In this document: positions 37,194-47,517 of the stretch, piece after piece
Position numbering within the stretch: the first letter of the stretch is position 1
Layout of the letters: the number at the start of each line of letters is the position of its first letter
Assembly: GCA_028336925.1 (NCBI GenBank)
Contig: JAOKVV010000005.1
Coordinates: 1 to 64,000 of the forward strand
From: Vicingaceae bacterium
GTDB taxonomy: Bacteria; Bacteroidota; Bacteroidia; Flavobacteriales_E; Vicingaceae
Reading direction: 5' to 3'
DNA length: 64,000 nucleotides
Notes under the pieces: generated by a model
The model's input: only the letters and a program-made list of their open reading frames with translations
What the model was told of the DNA's origin: nothing
Database searches by the model: none
Program-made: the position numbers and the translations under genes

Positions 37194-39806
37194 ATGAAAG
37201 ACATTGTCAAAAAAGAAACCCTCAACTCTAAATCAACCTCAAGTGCTACTTCTGCAGCTAAAACAACAAAAAAACAAACTTATAGCTATGAGGAGGCTGT
37301 AGCAGGTGCATCGAAATATTTTAAAGGAGACGACCTTGCTGCAAATGTTTGGGTAAACAAATACGCCCTCAAAGATTCTGCAGGAAATATCTATGAAGCA
37401 AGCCCTGATCAAATGCACCAAAGGATGGCTAGCGAAATAGCGCGTATTGAGGCGCGATATTCCAACGCATACTCATATGATGAAATCTATGATGTTTTAA
37501 AGGATTTTAAATATATCGTACCCCAAGGTGGACCGATGACAGGTATTGGCAATGACTTTCAAGTAGCATCTTTATCCAATTGTTTTGTAATTGGTAACAA
37601 AGGAGTAGCTGATTCATATGGCGGTGTTATGAAAATTGATGAGGAGCAGGTTCAATTAATGAAGAGACGTGGCGGAGTTGGTCATGATCTTTCTCATATA
37701 CGTCCAAAAGGAAGTCCTGTAATGAATAGTGCATTAACTTCTACAGGTATTGTTCCTTTTATGGAGCGTTACTCTAATTCTACTCGTGAGGTAGCTCAAG
37801 ATGGCAGAAGAGGTGCATTGATGCTTTCAGTTTCTGTAAAGCATCCAGATGCAGAGGGTTTTATAGATGCAAAAATGGACGGGACAAAAGTAACAGGGGC
37901 TAACGTTTCTGTGAAAATAGATGACGAATTTATGAAAGCTGTAAAAGGCAACACACTATATAATCAACAATATCCTGTTGACGCAAAAGAGCCAACTTTT
38001 AAAACGCAGACTGAAGCGACAAAGTTGTGGGATAAGATAATTCATAATGCATGGAAATCTGCTGAGCCGGGGATTTTATTTTGGGATACCGTCATTAACG
38101 AATCAATTGCAGATTGTTATGCAGATCTAGGATTTAAAACTGTTTCTACTAATCCATGTGGAGAAATTCCATTATGCCCTTATGATAGCTGCCGCTTATT
38201 AGCGATTAACTTATTAAGTTATGTAGAAAATCCATTTACACCAGAAGCTAAATTTGATATGCCTCTTTTTAAGAAGCATACACAAATGGCTCAAAGAATC
38301 ATGGATGATATCGTAGACTTAGAAATGGAGAAGATAGATGCAATCATTCATAAAATCGAGAAAGATCCGGAAGTATTAGAAGTAAAACAAACCGAATTAA
38401 CTCTTTGGAGCAAAATAAAGGCAAAGTGTGAAGAAGGCAGAAGAACAGGCGTAGGTATTACTGCAGAAGGTGATATGCTAGCTGCATTAGGCTTACGATA
38501 TGGAACTGATGAGGCACTTAACTTCTCTGTAAAAGTTCACAAAAACCTAGCGTTAGCTGCTTACAGATCTTCTGTAGACATGGCTAGAGATAGAGGTTCT
38601 TTCCCTATTTACGATTCTATTCGTGAGGAAAAAAACCCAATGATTAATAGAATTAAAGATGCCGATCCTGCATTGTATGAGGATATGGTTAAATATGGTA
38701 GAAGAAACATCGCTCTTTTAACCATTGCTCCTACAGGCACTACTTCTATTATGACGCAAACTACTTCAGGCATTGAGCCGGTATTTATGGTTTCTTACAA
38801 AAGAAGAAAGAAAGTAAACCCGAATGATAAGAATAGCCGCGTAGACTTTATTGATGAAGTAGGTGATGCTTGGGAAGAATACAATGTATTTCATCACAAC
38901 TTTAAAGTGTGGTTAGACTTGAATGGCTATAACTTGGCTGAAGTTTCTGCAATGGCACAAGAAGATTTGAATAAAATTATTGCAAAAAGCCCTTACTATA
39001 AAGCTACTGCAAACGATGTAGATTGGGTAAATAAAGTAAAAATGCAAGGTGCTGTTCAGAAATGGATTGATCACTCAATATCGGTAACTGTAAACGTACC
39101 AAACGACTGTACTGAAGAAATGGTAAGTAAAATTTACTTAACCGGATGGGAAACTGGTTGTAAAGGAATTACTGTTTACAGAGATGGATCAAGAAGTGGT
39201 GTATTAATTTCTAATGATGAAAAAAAAGAGGATAACACTCCTGTTTCATTTGCAGAAACTCAAGCTCCAAAGCGTCCTAAAACACTAGAGGCAGAAATTG
39301 TGAAGTTTAACAACAATGCTGAAAAGTGGATTGCCATTATCGGATTATACGAAGGTAGACCTTACGAGATTTTTACCGGTAGAGCAGAAGATTCTTTCGC
39401 GATCCTTTCTCATGTAGAAAAAGGATGGGTAATCAGAAGTAAAACGGAAGATGGAAGTGCACGATATGACTTCCAATACGAAGATAAGGATGGATACAAA
39501 ACGACTATTGAAGGTTTATCAAGAACCTTTAATCAGGAGTATTGGAACTACGCAAAATTAATTTCAGGAGTATTGCGTCACGGTATGCCGATTCCTTTTG
39601 TAGTAGACATGGTATCTAACTTACACTTAAGCGAAGAAAGCTTAAATACATGGAAAAATGGTGTGGTAAGAGCACTTAAAAAATATGTTGCCGATGGCAC
39701 AAAAGTATCTGGTCAAGTTTGCCCAGGCTGTAACGAGGAAGAAGGTCTTGTATTTAAAGAAGGCTGTATAACTTGTGAAAGCTGTGGATATAGCAAATGT
39801 GGATAG
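37194..39806 (+). CDS. nrdJ: Adenosylcobalamin-dependent (class II) ribonucleoside-diphosphate reductase
   Basis: QVASLSNCFVI, STNPCGEIPL active-site motif, TIAPTGTTSIMTQTTSGIEPVF; C-terminal CPGCNEEEGLVFKEGCITCESCGYSKCG. Confidence 0.92.
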   Translation: MKDIVKKETLNSKSTSSATSAAKTTKKQTYSYEEAVAGASKYFKGDDLAANVWVNKYALKDSAGNIYEASPDQMHQRMASEIARIEARYSNAYSYDEIYDVLKDFKYIVPQGGPMTGIGNDFQVASLSNCFVIGNKGVADSYGGVMKIDEEQVQLMKRRGGVGHDLSHIRPKGSPVMNSALTSTGIVPFMERYSNSTREVAQDGRRGALMLSVSVKHPDAEGFIDAKMDGTKVTGANVSVKIDDEFMKAVKGNTLYNQQYPVDAKEPTFKTQTEATKLWDKIIHNAWKSAEPGILFWDTVINESIADCYADLGFKTVSTNPCGEIPLCPYDSCRLLAINLLSYVENPFTPEAKFDMPLFKKHTQMAQRIMDDIVDLEMEKIDAIIHKIEKDPEVLEVKQTELTLWSKIKAKCEEGRRTGVGITAEGDMLAALGLRYGTDEALNFSVKVHKNLALAAYRSSVDMARDRGSFPIYDSIREEKNPMINRIKDADPALYEDMVKYGRRNIALLTIAPTGTTSIMTQTTSGIEPVFMVSYKRRKKVNPNDKNSRVDFIDEVGDAWEEYNVFHHNFKVWLDLNGYNLAEVSAMAQEDLNKIIAKSPYYKATANDVDWVNKVKMQGAVQKWIDHSISVTVNVPNDCTEEMVSKIYLTGWETGCKGITVYRDGSRSGVLISNDEKKEDNTPVSFAETQAPKRPKTLEAEIVKFNNNAEKWIAIIGLYEGRPYEIFTGRAEDSFAILSHVEKGWVIRSKTEDGSARYDFQYEDKDGYKTTIEGLSRTFNQEYWNYAKLISGVLRHGMPIPFVVDMVSNLHLSEESLNTWKNGVVRALKKYVADGTKVSGQVCPGCNEEEGLVFKEGCITCESCGYSKCG

Positions 39807-39911
39807 TTTTTTTCTATGATGTTAATTGATTACTAGTCGCTACTTCGACAACCTAATCAGTTAATACACGCCAACATTACTTGAAAGAGTAAATTGGTAT
39901 TACTACTTTTT

Positions 39912-39950
39912 AAAAAGCCTTTTCGAATGACTACTCGAAAAGGCTTTTTT
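39912..39950 (+). terminator. Rho-independent terminator downstream of nrdJ
   Basis: AAAAAGCCTTTTCGA-atgactac-TCGAAAAGGCTTTTTTTT. Confidence 0.85.
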
Positions 39951-39986
39951 TTGAAAAAAAACCAAAAGTTTAATCATCTTTGCAAC

Positions 39987-40160
39987 ATGCGATCAGTAAA
40001 AATTATCCTTTCTTTATTAGCTATAGTATTATTTAGCCTAAGTAGCTGCACCACTACGAATGGATTGCAGAAAAGAATGAAGAATAAATCAAAGAAAAAG
40101 TGTGATTGCCCGGGTTGGTCACAGGTAAAAATTGAAGAAAATAGATCGATAATCAGTTAA
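39987..40160 (+). CDS. Small lipoprotein, 57 aa
   Basis: MRSVKIILSLLAIVLFSLSSCTTTNG lipobox. Start revised downstream of the terminator hairpin that the 39894 ORF reads through. Confidence 0.65.
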   Translation: MRSVKIILSLLAIVLFSLSSCTTTNGLQKRMKNKSKKKCDCPGWSQVKIEENRSIIS

Positions 40161-40230
40161 ATTATTCTAATCATTGTGTAAAGGTTTCCCCAAAAAGCCT
40201 AATTTAGCTATTTAGAATCAATCTAAATAA

Positions 40231-40479
40231 ATGAGCCAAAAGATTCCTCTTTCAGAAGCAAAAAAAGGAGACCTAGTTACTATAGAATCTATTCACAATG
40301 AGTCACTTTCCGTACAACTTTTGTGCATGGGTTGCATGGTAGGTGAAGAAATATTGATAGAACAAATAGCTCCTCTAGGCGATCCTATGATGATAAGTAT
40401 TGATGGTGCATTGCTAAGTTTACGAATAGATGACGCCAAAGAAATCAATGTTTTAACTCAAAAAGAAAAACGTGGATAA
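40231..40479 (+). CDS. feoA: Ferrous iron transport protein A
   Basis: IPLSEAKKGDLVTIESI...CMGCMVGEEILIEQIAPLGDPMMISIDGALLSLRIDDAKEI; adjacent to feoB. Confidence 0.93.
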   Translation: MSQKIPLSEAKKGDLVTIESIHNESLSVQLLCMGCMVGEEILIEQIAPLGDPMMISIDGALLSLRIDDAKEINVLTQKEKRG

Positions 40480-42439
40480 GGGTAAGCAATCAAAAGAAAT
40501 CATACAATTACTGTTAGTTGGGAATCCAAATTCAGGTAAATCAACCGTTTTTAATGAACTTACAGGACTTAATCAACAAGTTGGGAATTTTCCAGGTGTT
40601 ACAGTAGAAAAGAAAACAGGTAAGATTACATTAACCTCCACACTTAAGGCTCAGGTAATCGACTTACCTGGCACTTATAGCCTAAGCCCAAGATCAGAAG
40701 ACGAAAGGGTAACTTTTGATTACCTCAACAGTAATAAAACAGAAGGCAAAAGAGAAATTATCGTCGTCGTAGCAGATGCAAGTAACCTAAGAAGAAGTCT
40801 CCTCCTATGCTCCCAATTAATGGATCTAGAAAAATCTGTAATTCTTGGGTTAAACATGATGGATGTGGTAGAGCAAAATCAAGAATCGATTAACATCGAA
40901 AAGCTCTCAAAAGCATTAAATCTGCCTATTATTCCAATGAATGCTAGAATTGGGAAAGGAATAAAGGAGCTGAAGCAAGCCATTATTGATTTTAAAGAAG
41001 ATAAACGTGAGCCATTTATATCGCCAATAGATGGAGAAAAAGATGTAGATAATGCGTTAAGAAGAAATCAACGCATCAAAGAAATACTTAAAGAAACGGT
41101 AACTACCAAAGGCGACAAAAAAGCGAGTAAACTTACTCGAAAAATAGACCAAATTCTAACTCACCGAATTGGAGGATACTTTATATTCCTTTTCATCTTA
41201 TTTCTCATTTTTCAAGCTGTATTTTCTTGGTCGGAATACCCCATGACCATGATAGAGGAGGGATTTATTTACTTTGGAAATCTGGTTTCTGAAACATTCC
41301 CTGAAAGTGTATTAACCGATTTATTGGTAGATGGAATAATTGCAGGCCTAGGTGGTATAATTATATTCATCCCACAAATTGCTGCCCTATTTGCCTTTAT
41401 CGCCATTTTAGAAGACACGGGTTATCTATCTCGCATCAGTTTTATGATGGATGGATTGCTCAAAAAGTTTGGTTTAAATGGCCGTTCGATCATTCCTTTA
41501 TTAAGTGGCGCAGCTTGTGCTGTGCCTGCAATAATGAGTGCTAGAACTATCAGCAACAAAAAAGAAAGATTACTGACCATTTTTATCACTCCTTTAATCA
41601 GTTGCTCTGCCCGCATCCCTGTTTACACATTACTGATAGCACTTGTTATTCCATCGGAAGCTACCTTGGGGATTTTTAACCTACAAGGAGTAGTGATGAT
41701 GGCACTTTATCTTTTAGGTTTTATAGCCGCCATTGCTACATCGTGGGTAATGAAAACGTTTATCAAAACCAATGAGTCGAGTCATTTTATTATGGAAATG
41801 CCCATATACCGGGCGCCAAGATGGAAAAATGTGGGCTATACCATTGTCAATAAAGTAAAGGTATTCTTATTTGAAGCGGGTAAAATTATCATTGCTATTT
41901 CGATTATTCTTTGGGTCATGTCGTCTTACGGCCCAGGAGATTCATTTGAAAAGATCGATCAAAAATATGAGAAAGGCCTTTTAGAGCCCAACATCAATAA
42001 TGAAACAATGGCGGAGCAAATGTCTAGCGAAAAACTACAAGCAAGTTATGCCGGACGTTTAGGAAAGTTTATAGAGCCTGCTATTCGCCCTCTAGGATTT
42101 GATTGGAAGATCGGTATTTCTATCATTACTTCATTCGCAGCAAGAGAAGTTTTTGTAGGAACTATGGCTACTATTTATTCTGTGGGAGATGCAGACAATA
42201 CCACTTCGCTGAAAGAGAAAATGCAGAATGCCAGAGATCCAAGAACTGGTGAGAAAGTTTATACTAAGGCAACAGGGTATTCTTTGCTTATTTTCTATGC
42301 CTTTGCGCTGCAATGTATGGCTACTGTGGCAATAGTTGCAAAAGAGACCAATTCATGGAAATGGGCGATAATACAAGTAGTTTATATGGGAGGACTAGCT
42401 TATTTAGCCAGTTTCTTAACCTATCAATACTTTAGTTAA
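40472..42439 (+). CDS. feoB: Ferrous iron transport protein B
   Basis: LLVGNPNSGKSTVFNELTGLNQQVGNFPGVTVEKKTG; IDLPGTYSLSPRSEDE; ILEDTGYLSRISFMMD. Confidence 0.97.
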   Translation: MDKGKQSKEIIQLLLVGNPNSGKSTVFNELTGLNQQVGNFPGVTVEKKTGKITLTSTLKAQVIDLPGTYSLSPRSEDERVTFDYLNSNKTEGKREIIVVVADASNLRRSLLLCSQLMDLEKSVILGLNMMDVVEQNQESINIEKLSKALNLPIIPMNARIGKGIKELKQAIIDFKEDKREPFISPIDGEKDVDNALRRNQRIKEILKETVTTKGDKKASKLTRKIDQILTHRIGGYFIFLFILFLIFQAVFSWSEYPMTMIEEGFIYFGNLVSETFPESVLTDLLVDGIIAGLGGIIIFIPQIAALFAFIAILEDTGYLSRISFMMDGLLKKFGLNGRSIIPLLSGAACAVPAIMSARTISNKKERLLTIFITPLISCSARIPVYTLLIALVIPSEATLGIFNLQGVVMMALYLLGFIAAIATSWVMKTFIKTNESSHFIMEMPIYRAPRWKNVGYTIVNKVKVFLFEAGKIIIAISIILWVMSSYGPGDSFEKIDQKYEKGLLEPNINNETMAEQMSSEKLQASYAGRLGKFIEPAIRPLGFDWKIGISIITSFAAREVFVGTMATIYSVGDADNTTSLKEKMQNARDPRTGEKVYTKATGYSLLIFYAFALQCMATVAIVAKETNSWKWAIIQVVYMGGLAYLASFLTYQYFS

Positions 42440-43065
42440 TGGCAAAAAAGTCGGCCACTGAAGTTTTACTAAAGTATCTTCCTGAGGCATCAATCGCCCC
42501 ATGCATAGTCTGGATGAATGAGTTTAGACTACAACTAACTATCAAAAAATCACGTGCTACAAAATTAGGTGATTTCAGGCCTGTACATGATGGAAAACCT
42601 GCGAGAATTACAGTAAATGGTGACTTAAATAAATATGCCTTTCTAATCACCTTGGTGCATGAAATTGCACACGGAATTTGCTGGGATAAATACCAACGAA
42701 AAGTAGCTCCACACGGCAAAGAATGGAAAAGTATTTATAGCAACTACCTCTCTCAATTTATTGGAAAAGAAGTCTTCCCAAAAGAATTAGAACCAATTAT
42801 TGTACAGCACATTAATCGACCAAAGGCATCAAGCTGCAGCGATACGAGTCTGCTCAAAGCACTAAAAGCATACGATGATAATCCAGTGATTCATTTAGAG
42901 GAATTACCTGAAGATGCGATTTTTCAACTCTCGACAGGCCGAGTGTTTCAAAAGAAAGAATTAAAACGAAAACGTTATATCTGCATCGAATTATCGAGCA
43001 AGAAGCGATACCTAGTAAATGGCATAGCAGAAGTTATTCCAATGACAGAGATAGATAAACAATAG
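42439..43065 (+). CDS. SprT-like zinc metalloprotease-fold protein
   Basis: LVHEIAHGICWDKYQRKVAPHGKEW (HExxH plus downstream His). Confidence 0.85.
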   Translation: MAKKSATEVLLKYLPEASIAPCIVWMNEFRLQLTIKKSRATKLGDFRPVHDGKPARITVNGDLNKYAFLITLVHEIAHGICWDKYQRKVAPHGKEWKSIYSNYLSQFIGKEVFPKELEPIIVQHINRPKASSCSDTSLLKALKAYDDNPVIHLEELPEDAIFQLSTGRVFQKKELKRKRYICIELSSKKRYLVNGIAEVIPMTEIDKQ

Positions 43066-43140
43066 TTTTAGAATATATCTAAATCTCCTTTATGCAACGG
43101 CTAACATTTCGTAATTTAGGCCCCTTATTAGAAGAAAATA

Positions 43141-44223
43141 ATGAATAAAGACAACTACTGCGTAATTATGGCAGGCGGCATAGGAAGTCGTTTTTGGCCA
43201 ATGAGTCGCACATCATACCCCAAGCAATTTATCGACATTTTAGGAACAGGCAGAACATTGATCCAGCAAACCTACGATCGTCTTCAACGCATAGCACCAA
43301 AAGAAAATATATTTGTCGTAACCAACGAAGATTACCGAGAATTGGTTTTAGAACAATGCGAAGGAATGGATACCTCTCAGGTTTTATGTGAGCCAAGCAG
43401 AAGAAATACTGCTCCTTGTGTTGCTTATGCGAGTTATAAAATAAAATCGCTAAACGCAAACGCCAAAATTGTTGTAGCTCCAGCTGATCACTTAATTCTT
43501 AAAGAAGACAAGTTTATTGAAAGCATCAATACTGCCTTAGATTATGTATCTAAAAACAATGCATTGCTTACTTTAGCCATAGAACCAAGCCGTCCGGATA
43601 CAGGTTATGGATACATTCAATTTGATAGCTCTGAAAAAGATAGCAAGATCAAAAAGGTAAAAACTTTTACTGAAAAACCAAACGTTGAACTGGCCAAGCA
43701 ATTTGTTGAAAGTGGCGAGTTTAGTTGGAATTCAGGCATGTTTATTTGGACTGTAAATTCAATTATAGAAGCATTTAAAAATCACATGCCTGAACTTAAT
43801 GGTTATTTTGAAGATGGTTATAGTAAGTTAAAAACTGATCAAGAAGAGCAATTTATCAAGGATACCTATGCGGTTTGTAAAAGTATTTCTATCGATTATG
43901 GAATCATGGAAAAAGCGCCAAATGTGTATGTGATATCAGCAGACATTGGCTGGTCTGATTTGGGTACCTGGGGGTCTATTTATACGCACTTGCGCCACGA
44001 TGAAAACCTAAACGCTACGATTGGAAAAAATGTAATGCTATATGATAGTCATAATTGCATTGTAAGCATGCCGAAAGATAAGTTGGTGGTTTTACAAGGT
44101 TTGGATGGCTATATTGTAGTAGAATCAAATAATACCTTATTAGTTTGCAAAAAAGAAGACGAGCAAAAAATCAAGGAATTTGTAACTGATATTAAGATTG
44201 ATAAAGGCGAGAAGTTTGTTTAA
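43141..44223 (+). CDS. manC: Mannose-1-phosphate guanylyltransferase
   Basis: VIMAGGIGSRFWPMSRTSYPKQF; EPSRRNTAPCVAYAS; FTEKPNVELAKQFVESGEFSWNSGMF. Confidence 0.95.
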   Translation: MNKDNYCVIMAGGIGSRFWPMSRTSYPKQFIDILGTGRTLIQQTYDRLQRIAPKENIFVVTNEDYRELVLEQCEGMDTSQVLCEPSRRNTAPCVAYASYKIKSLNANAKIVVAPADHLILKEDKFIESINTALDYVSKNNALLTLAIEPSRPDTGYGYIQFDSSEKDSKIKKVKTFTEKPNVELAKQFVESGEFSWNSGMFIWTVNSIIEAFKNHMPELNGYFEDGYSKLKTDQEEQFIKDTYAVCKSISIDYGIMEKAPNVYVISADIGWSDLGTWGSIYTHLRHDENLNATIGKNVMLYDSHNCIVSMPKDKLVVLQGLDGYIVVESNNTLLVCKKEDEQKIKEFVTDIKIDKGEKFV

Positions 44224-44345
44224 GCTTTGCTGATGCAAATCCTTGTTAATGGTTAATTACTAATTGCCTGCCGGCAAACGCACTTTTATTTTCATAATAA
44301 CAAGTCTGAACTAAGGCTAGAAACAGCGTTTACAGAAATGAAAAA

Positions 44346-45461
44346 TCACTTCACTTCTATCTTATAAATCTGCCCTTTGTTACCTAATAAGTAACCGATA
44401 TTGGAATTCTTTACAAATTGGATTGCATTTAGATTTAGATCATTTATTTTTTGCCAGTTTTTACCATTATCGTCACTTACATCTATTCCATTTGTGCCAA
44501 CAGCAATAAATAAATTAGCAGGCTTGCAATAAGTCACACATGATCGGTAACCGCTTAATGGAGTTTCAGGGTTTTGCCAAGTTATTCCGCCGTCTGTAGT
44601 ATAAATGGAGTTTTCTACCATACTCGTATCCGGCAAGGTGTAATCACCACCTACCGCCACTCCAAAGTAATTGTCCTTAAAATTGATGGAATAGATCCCT
44701 CTTGTAGAACCGCCTTGAAAAATAGGCGTTTCTATTGCAAACCAATCTTTGTATGGATGCTCCCCAACTAGCATACGTCCTTTTGGTCCACCCAACCCTA
44801 TAAACGCGCGTTTACTAGGCGTAAAAGCTATATTGGAACCACTAGCAGCAAAACCAGCTTCACCTTCCAATGCAGGAATTAAATTTTCAGTTGGAGGAGC
44901 TATCCACATTTTACCTGAAATTCCTGAAACCAATATAAAATGCATCCCATTGATAGGATCGCTGTAAGCTATACCAAATTGATTATCGACAAACTCAATA
45001 GCATCAAAGAATAACTGCTCAACAGGAAAATTGAATACTTTCTTCCATCCTTTACCCCCATTGTTAGTTCTGTAGATCCTTCCGGGGTTTCCTGAGTTCA
45101 TTAAAATGACCGTATCTGCATCAAAGCCATGAATATCTCTATAATCTAACGTATCTCCTTGATATGGAACATTCATAAAATACAGATTCTTCCCTCCATC
45201 GGTGGTTTTAATGATTGTACCATTAGCTCCACCAAACCAAGCTACATTTTCATCTACTATAGAAATCCCTCTCAAACTTTCATTGGTCGGACTTCTCAAC
45301 TCTATTATTTTCATCGATGAGTCATCATAAATCACATTTTCAGGAGTCTGATTTTGCTCAGTTTTATTTACAGCAGAACTAGTTGTAGAGTCTTTATTCT
45401 TCTTGGGACTATTGCAAGAATAAAGAGAAAAAATTAGGATTAGATGCAGAAGTATTTTCAT
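44346..45461 (-). CDS. YCF48/BNR-repeat beta-propeller lipoprotein
   Basis: LIFSLYSCNSPKK lipobox; repeated TTDGGxxW/NNGGKGW/DDNGKNW motifs. Confidence 0.82.
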   Translation of the reverse strand: MKILLHLILIFSLYSCNSPKKNKDSTTSSAVNKTEQNQTPENVIYDDSSMKIIELRSPTNESLRGISIVDENVAWFGGANGTIIKTTDGGKNLYFMNVPYQGDTLDYRDIHGFDADTVILMNSGNPGRIYRTNNGGKGWKKVFNFPVEQLFFDAIEFVDNQFGIAYSDPINGMHFILVSGISGKMWIAPPTENLIPALEGEAGFAASGSNIAFTPSKRAFIGLGGPKGRMLVGEHPYKDWFAIETPIFQGGSTRGIYSINFKDNYFGVAVGGDYTLPDTSMVENSIYTTDGGITWQNPETPLSGYRSCVTYCKPANLFIAVGTNGIDVSDDNGKNWQKINDLNLNAIQFVKNSNIGYLLGNKGQIYKIEVK

Positions 45462-45494
45462 GAGCTAAATGTAGTAAAATGAAAAATAATGACA

Positions 45495-45535
45495 TAAAAA
45501 AACCTGCAAAGAAGGTATCTAAGCAGGCTTTTCTG
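45495..45535 (-). terminator. Probable terminator downstream of fumC
   Basis: Minus strand GCCTGC...GCAGG then T7. Confidence 0.6.
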
Positions 45536-45549
45536 TACAATATTATATC

Positions 45550-46947
45550 TTACAAAGATCCAATCATATCTTCAGGTTTTACCCACTGATCGAATTCATC
45601 AGCAGTTAAGTATCCTAAATTAATCGCCTCTTCTTTTAATGTTGTGCCATTTTCATGCGCAGTTTTTGCAATTTTTGATGCTTTATCATATCCAATATGC
45701 GTATTCAACGCAGTTACTAACATCAACGAATTATTCAAATTCTTCTTAATGTTTGCGTAGTTAGGCTCTATACCTCCTGCACAATGGATATCGAATGAAA
45801 CACACGCATCACCAATTAATCGAGCTGACTCCAATAGGTTTTTAGCCATCATTGGTTTAAATACGTTCAGTTGAAAATGCCCATTCATACCACCTGTAGT
45901 CACAGCTACATCATTACCAACTACCTGAGCACAAACCATTGTTAAAGCTTCACACTGAGTAGGATTAACTTTTCCTGGCATAATAGATGATCCAGGCTCA
46001 TTTGCAGGAATATTGATCTCACCTATTCCGCATCTCGGGCCTGATGCCAATAGACGAACATCATTTGCAATCTTCATCAAGCTCACAGCTAATTGCTTTA
46101 ATGCTCCATGCGTTTCAACTAATGCATCATGCGCTGCTAATGCCTCAAACTTATTTTCAGCTGTAATGAATGGCAATCCGCTAAACTCAGCTATTCTCTT
46201 TGCGACTAGTTCAGAGTAACCTTTAGGTGTATTAATGCCTGTTCCTACCGCCGTTCCACCTAATGCCAATTCAGATAAATGTGGCAACGTATTCCTCAAT
46301 GCTTTTAATCCGTGATCTAGCTGAGAAACAAAGCCAGAAAACTCTTGACCAACTGTAAGTGGAGTAGCATCCATTAAGTGTGTACGGCCAATCTTCACTA
46401 CATCCATAAACGCTTTTGCCTTTTCTGCTATCGTATTTCTCAATTGCTCTACACCTGGAATAGTAGTTTCCACAACTAATTTATACGATGCAATGTGCAT
46501 TCCTGTAGGAAACGTATCATTTGATGATTGCGACTTATTTACATCATCATTCGGATGAATCAAGGTTTTTCCTTCGCCTAGTTTATTGCCTGCAATTACG
46601 TGGGCTCTGTTAGCAATTACTTCGTTAGTATTCATATTAGATTGAGTACCTGAACCAGTTTGCCAAACTACTAGTGGAAATTGATCATCTAATTTACCTT
46701 CCAAAATTTCATCGCAAACTTTTGAAATTAAGTCTCTTTTTTCTTCATTCAACACACCCAGCTCACAGTTGGTATGAGCTGCTGCTTTCTTTAAATAGGC
46801 AAAACCCCTAACAATTTCAATTGGCATCGTTTGCTTGGAATCGCCAATCTTAAAATTATTACGAGATCTTTCAGTTTGTGCACCCCAATATTTATCAGCT
46901 TGCACTTTTACATCACCCATGGTGTCTTTTTCTATTCTATATTCCAT
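45550..46947 (-). CDS. fumC: Class II fumarate hydratase
   Basis: [52 protein letters not shown]. Confidence 0.97.
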   Translation of the reverse strand: MEYRIEKDTMGDVKVQADKYWGAQTERSRNNFKIGDSKQTMPIEIVRGFAYLKKAAAHTNCELGVLNEEKRDLISKVCDEILEGKLDDQFPLVVWQTGSGTQSNMNTNEVIANRAHVIAGNKLGEGKTLIHPNDDVNKSQSSNDTFPTGMHIASYKLVVETTIPGVEQLRNTIAEKAKAFMDVVKIGRTHLMDATPLTVGQEFSGFVSQLDHGLKALRNTLPHLSELALGGTAVGTGINTPKGYSELVAKRIAEFSGLPFITAENKFEALAAHDALVETHGALKQLAVSLMKIANDVRLLASGPRCGIGEINIPANEPGSSIMPGKVNPTQCEALTMVCAQVVGNDVAVTTGGMNGHFQLNVFKPMMAKNLLESARLIGDACVSFDIHCAGGIEPNYANIKKNLNNSLMLVTALNTHIGYDKASKIAKTAHENGTTLKEEAINLGYLTADEFDQWVKPEDMIGSL

Positions 46948-47027
46948 TTTTTAGTGTATTTTTTTTGATTTGAAGATTAGTATTCTTAAAAATTGATTAA
47001 AATTGCAGTCACAAAAGAAATCAAATT

Positions 47028-47168
47028 ATGTTTACAGGAGGATTTTTACTTTTCTTAGCTATTTTCGGACTTGCATTTTGGGTATTGATATTTTTATCAG
47101 CATTCGCTCTTCCTTACGCAATCACTATGTTTGTGATTGAAAAATTAAAAGGAAAAAAAGCTGAATAG
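47028..47168 (+). CDS. Small membrane protein, 46 aa (not in supplied ORF track)
   Basis: ATG...TAG ORF: MFTGGFLLFLAIFGLAFWVLIFLSAFALPYAITMFVIEKLKGKKAE; one or two TM helices with a basic C-terminal tail. Confidence 0.5.
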   Translation: MFTGGFLLFLAIFGLAFWVLIFLSAFALPYAITMFVIEKLKGKKAE

Positions 47169-47175
47169 GCTTTTC

Positions 47176-47517
47176 CTATAGCAAATCGTTTACATTTTCA
47201 GGTGGCCTTCCCAAGACTGCCTTATTTTGTTTTACCACTATTGGACGCTCAATTAATTTAGGGTATTCTAACATTACAGTTATCCATTCCTCTTCCGTGA
47301 AATTAGAATTTTTAAACTTTTCTTTATAAACAGCCTCCCCTTTTCTCAACAACTGAGAAGGCTTCATATTTAATTTAGAAAGTATTAACTGAAATTCTTC
47401 CCGAGATGGAATATGCTTTAAATACTCTACTATTTCTACTTCCACACCGGCATTTCTAATCAATGCTAATGTTTCTCTGCTTTTTGTACAACGTGGATTG
47501 TGATATATTTTCATCAT
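47176..47517 (-). CDS. arsC: ArsC-family arsenate reductase-like protein
   Basis: KIYHNPRCTKSRETLALIRNAGVEVEIVEYLK; ERPIVVKQNKAVLGRPPENV. Confidence 0.9.
   Translation of the reverse strand: MMKIYHNPRCTKSRETLALIRNAGVEVEIVEYLKHIPSREEFQLILSKLNMKPSQLLRKGEAVYKEKFKNSNFTEEEWITVMLEYPKLIERPIVVKQNKAVLGRPPENVNDLL

Noticed and set aside
39894-39986. N-terminal part of the 88-aa ORF
   Set aside because: Translates the nrdJ terminator hairpin (KKPFRMTTRKGFFLKK); ATG 39987 gives a proper lipoprotein signal.
44263-44277. TTGCCTGCCGGCAAA short palindrome downstream of manC
   Set aside because: Only a 5-bp stem with no T-run; resembles a fragment of a GC-rich repeat but too short to support a call.
47176-47517. 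Arsenic-resistance operon
   Set aside because: Only an isolated ArsC-like gene is present, with no arsR/arsB neighbours; many such ArsC-family proteins have other roles.
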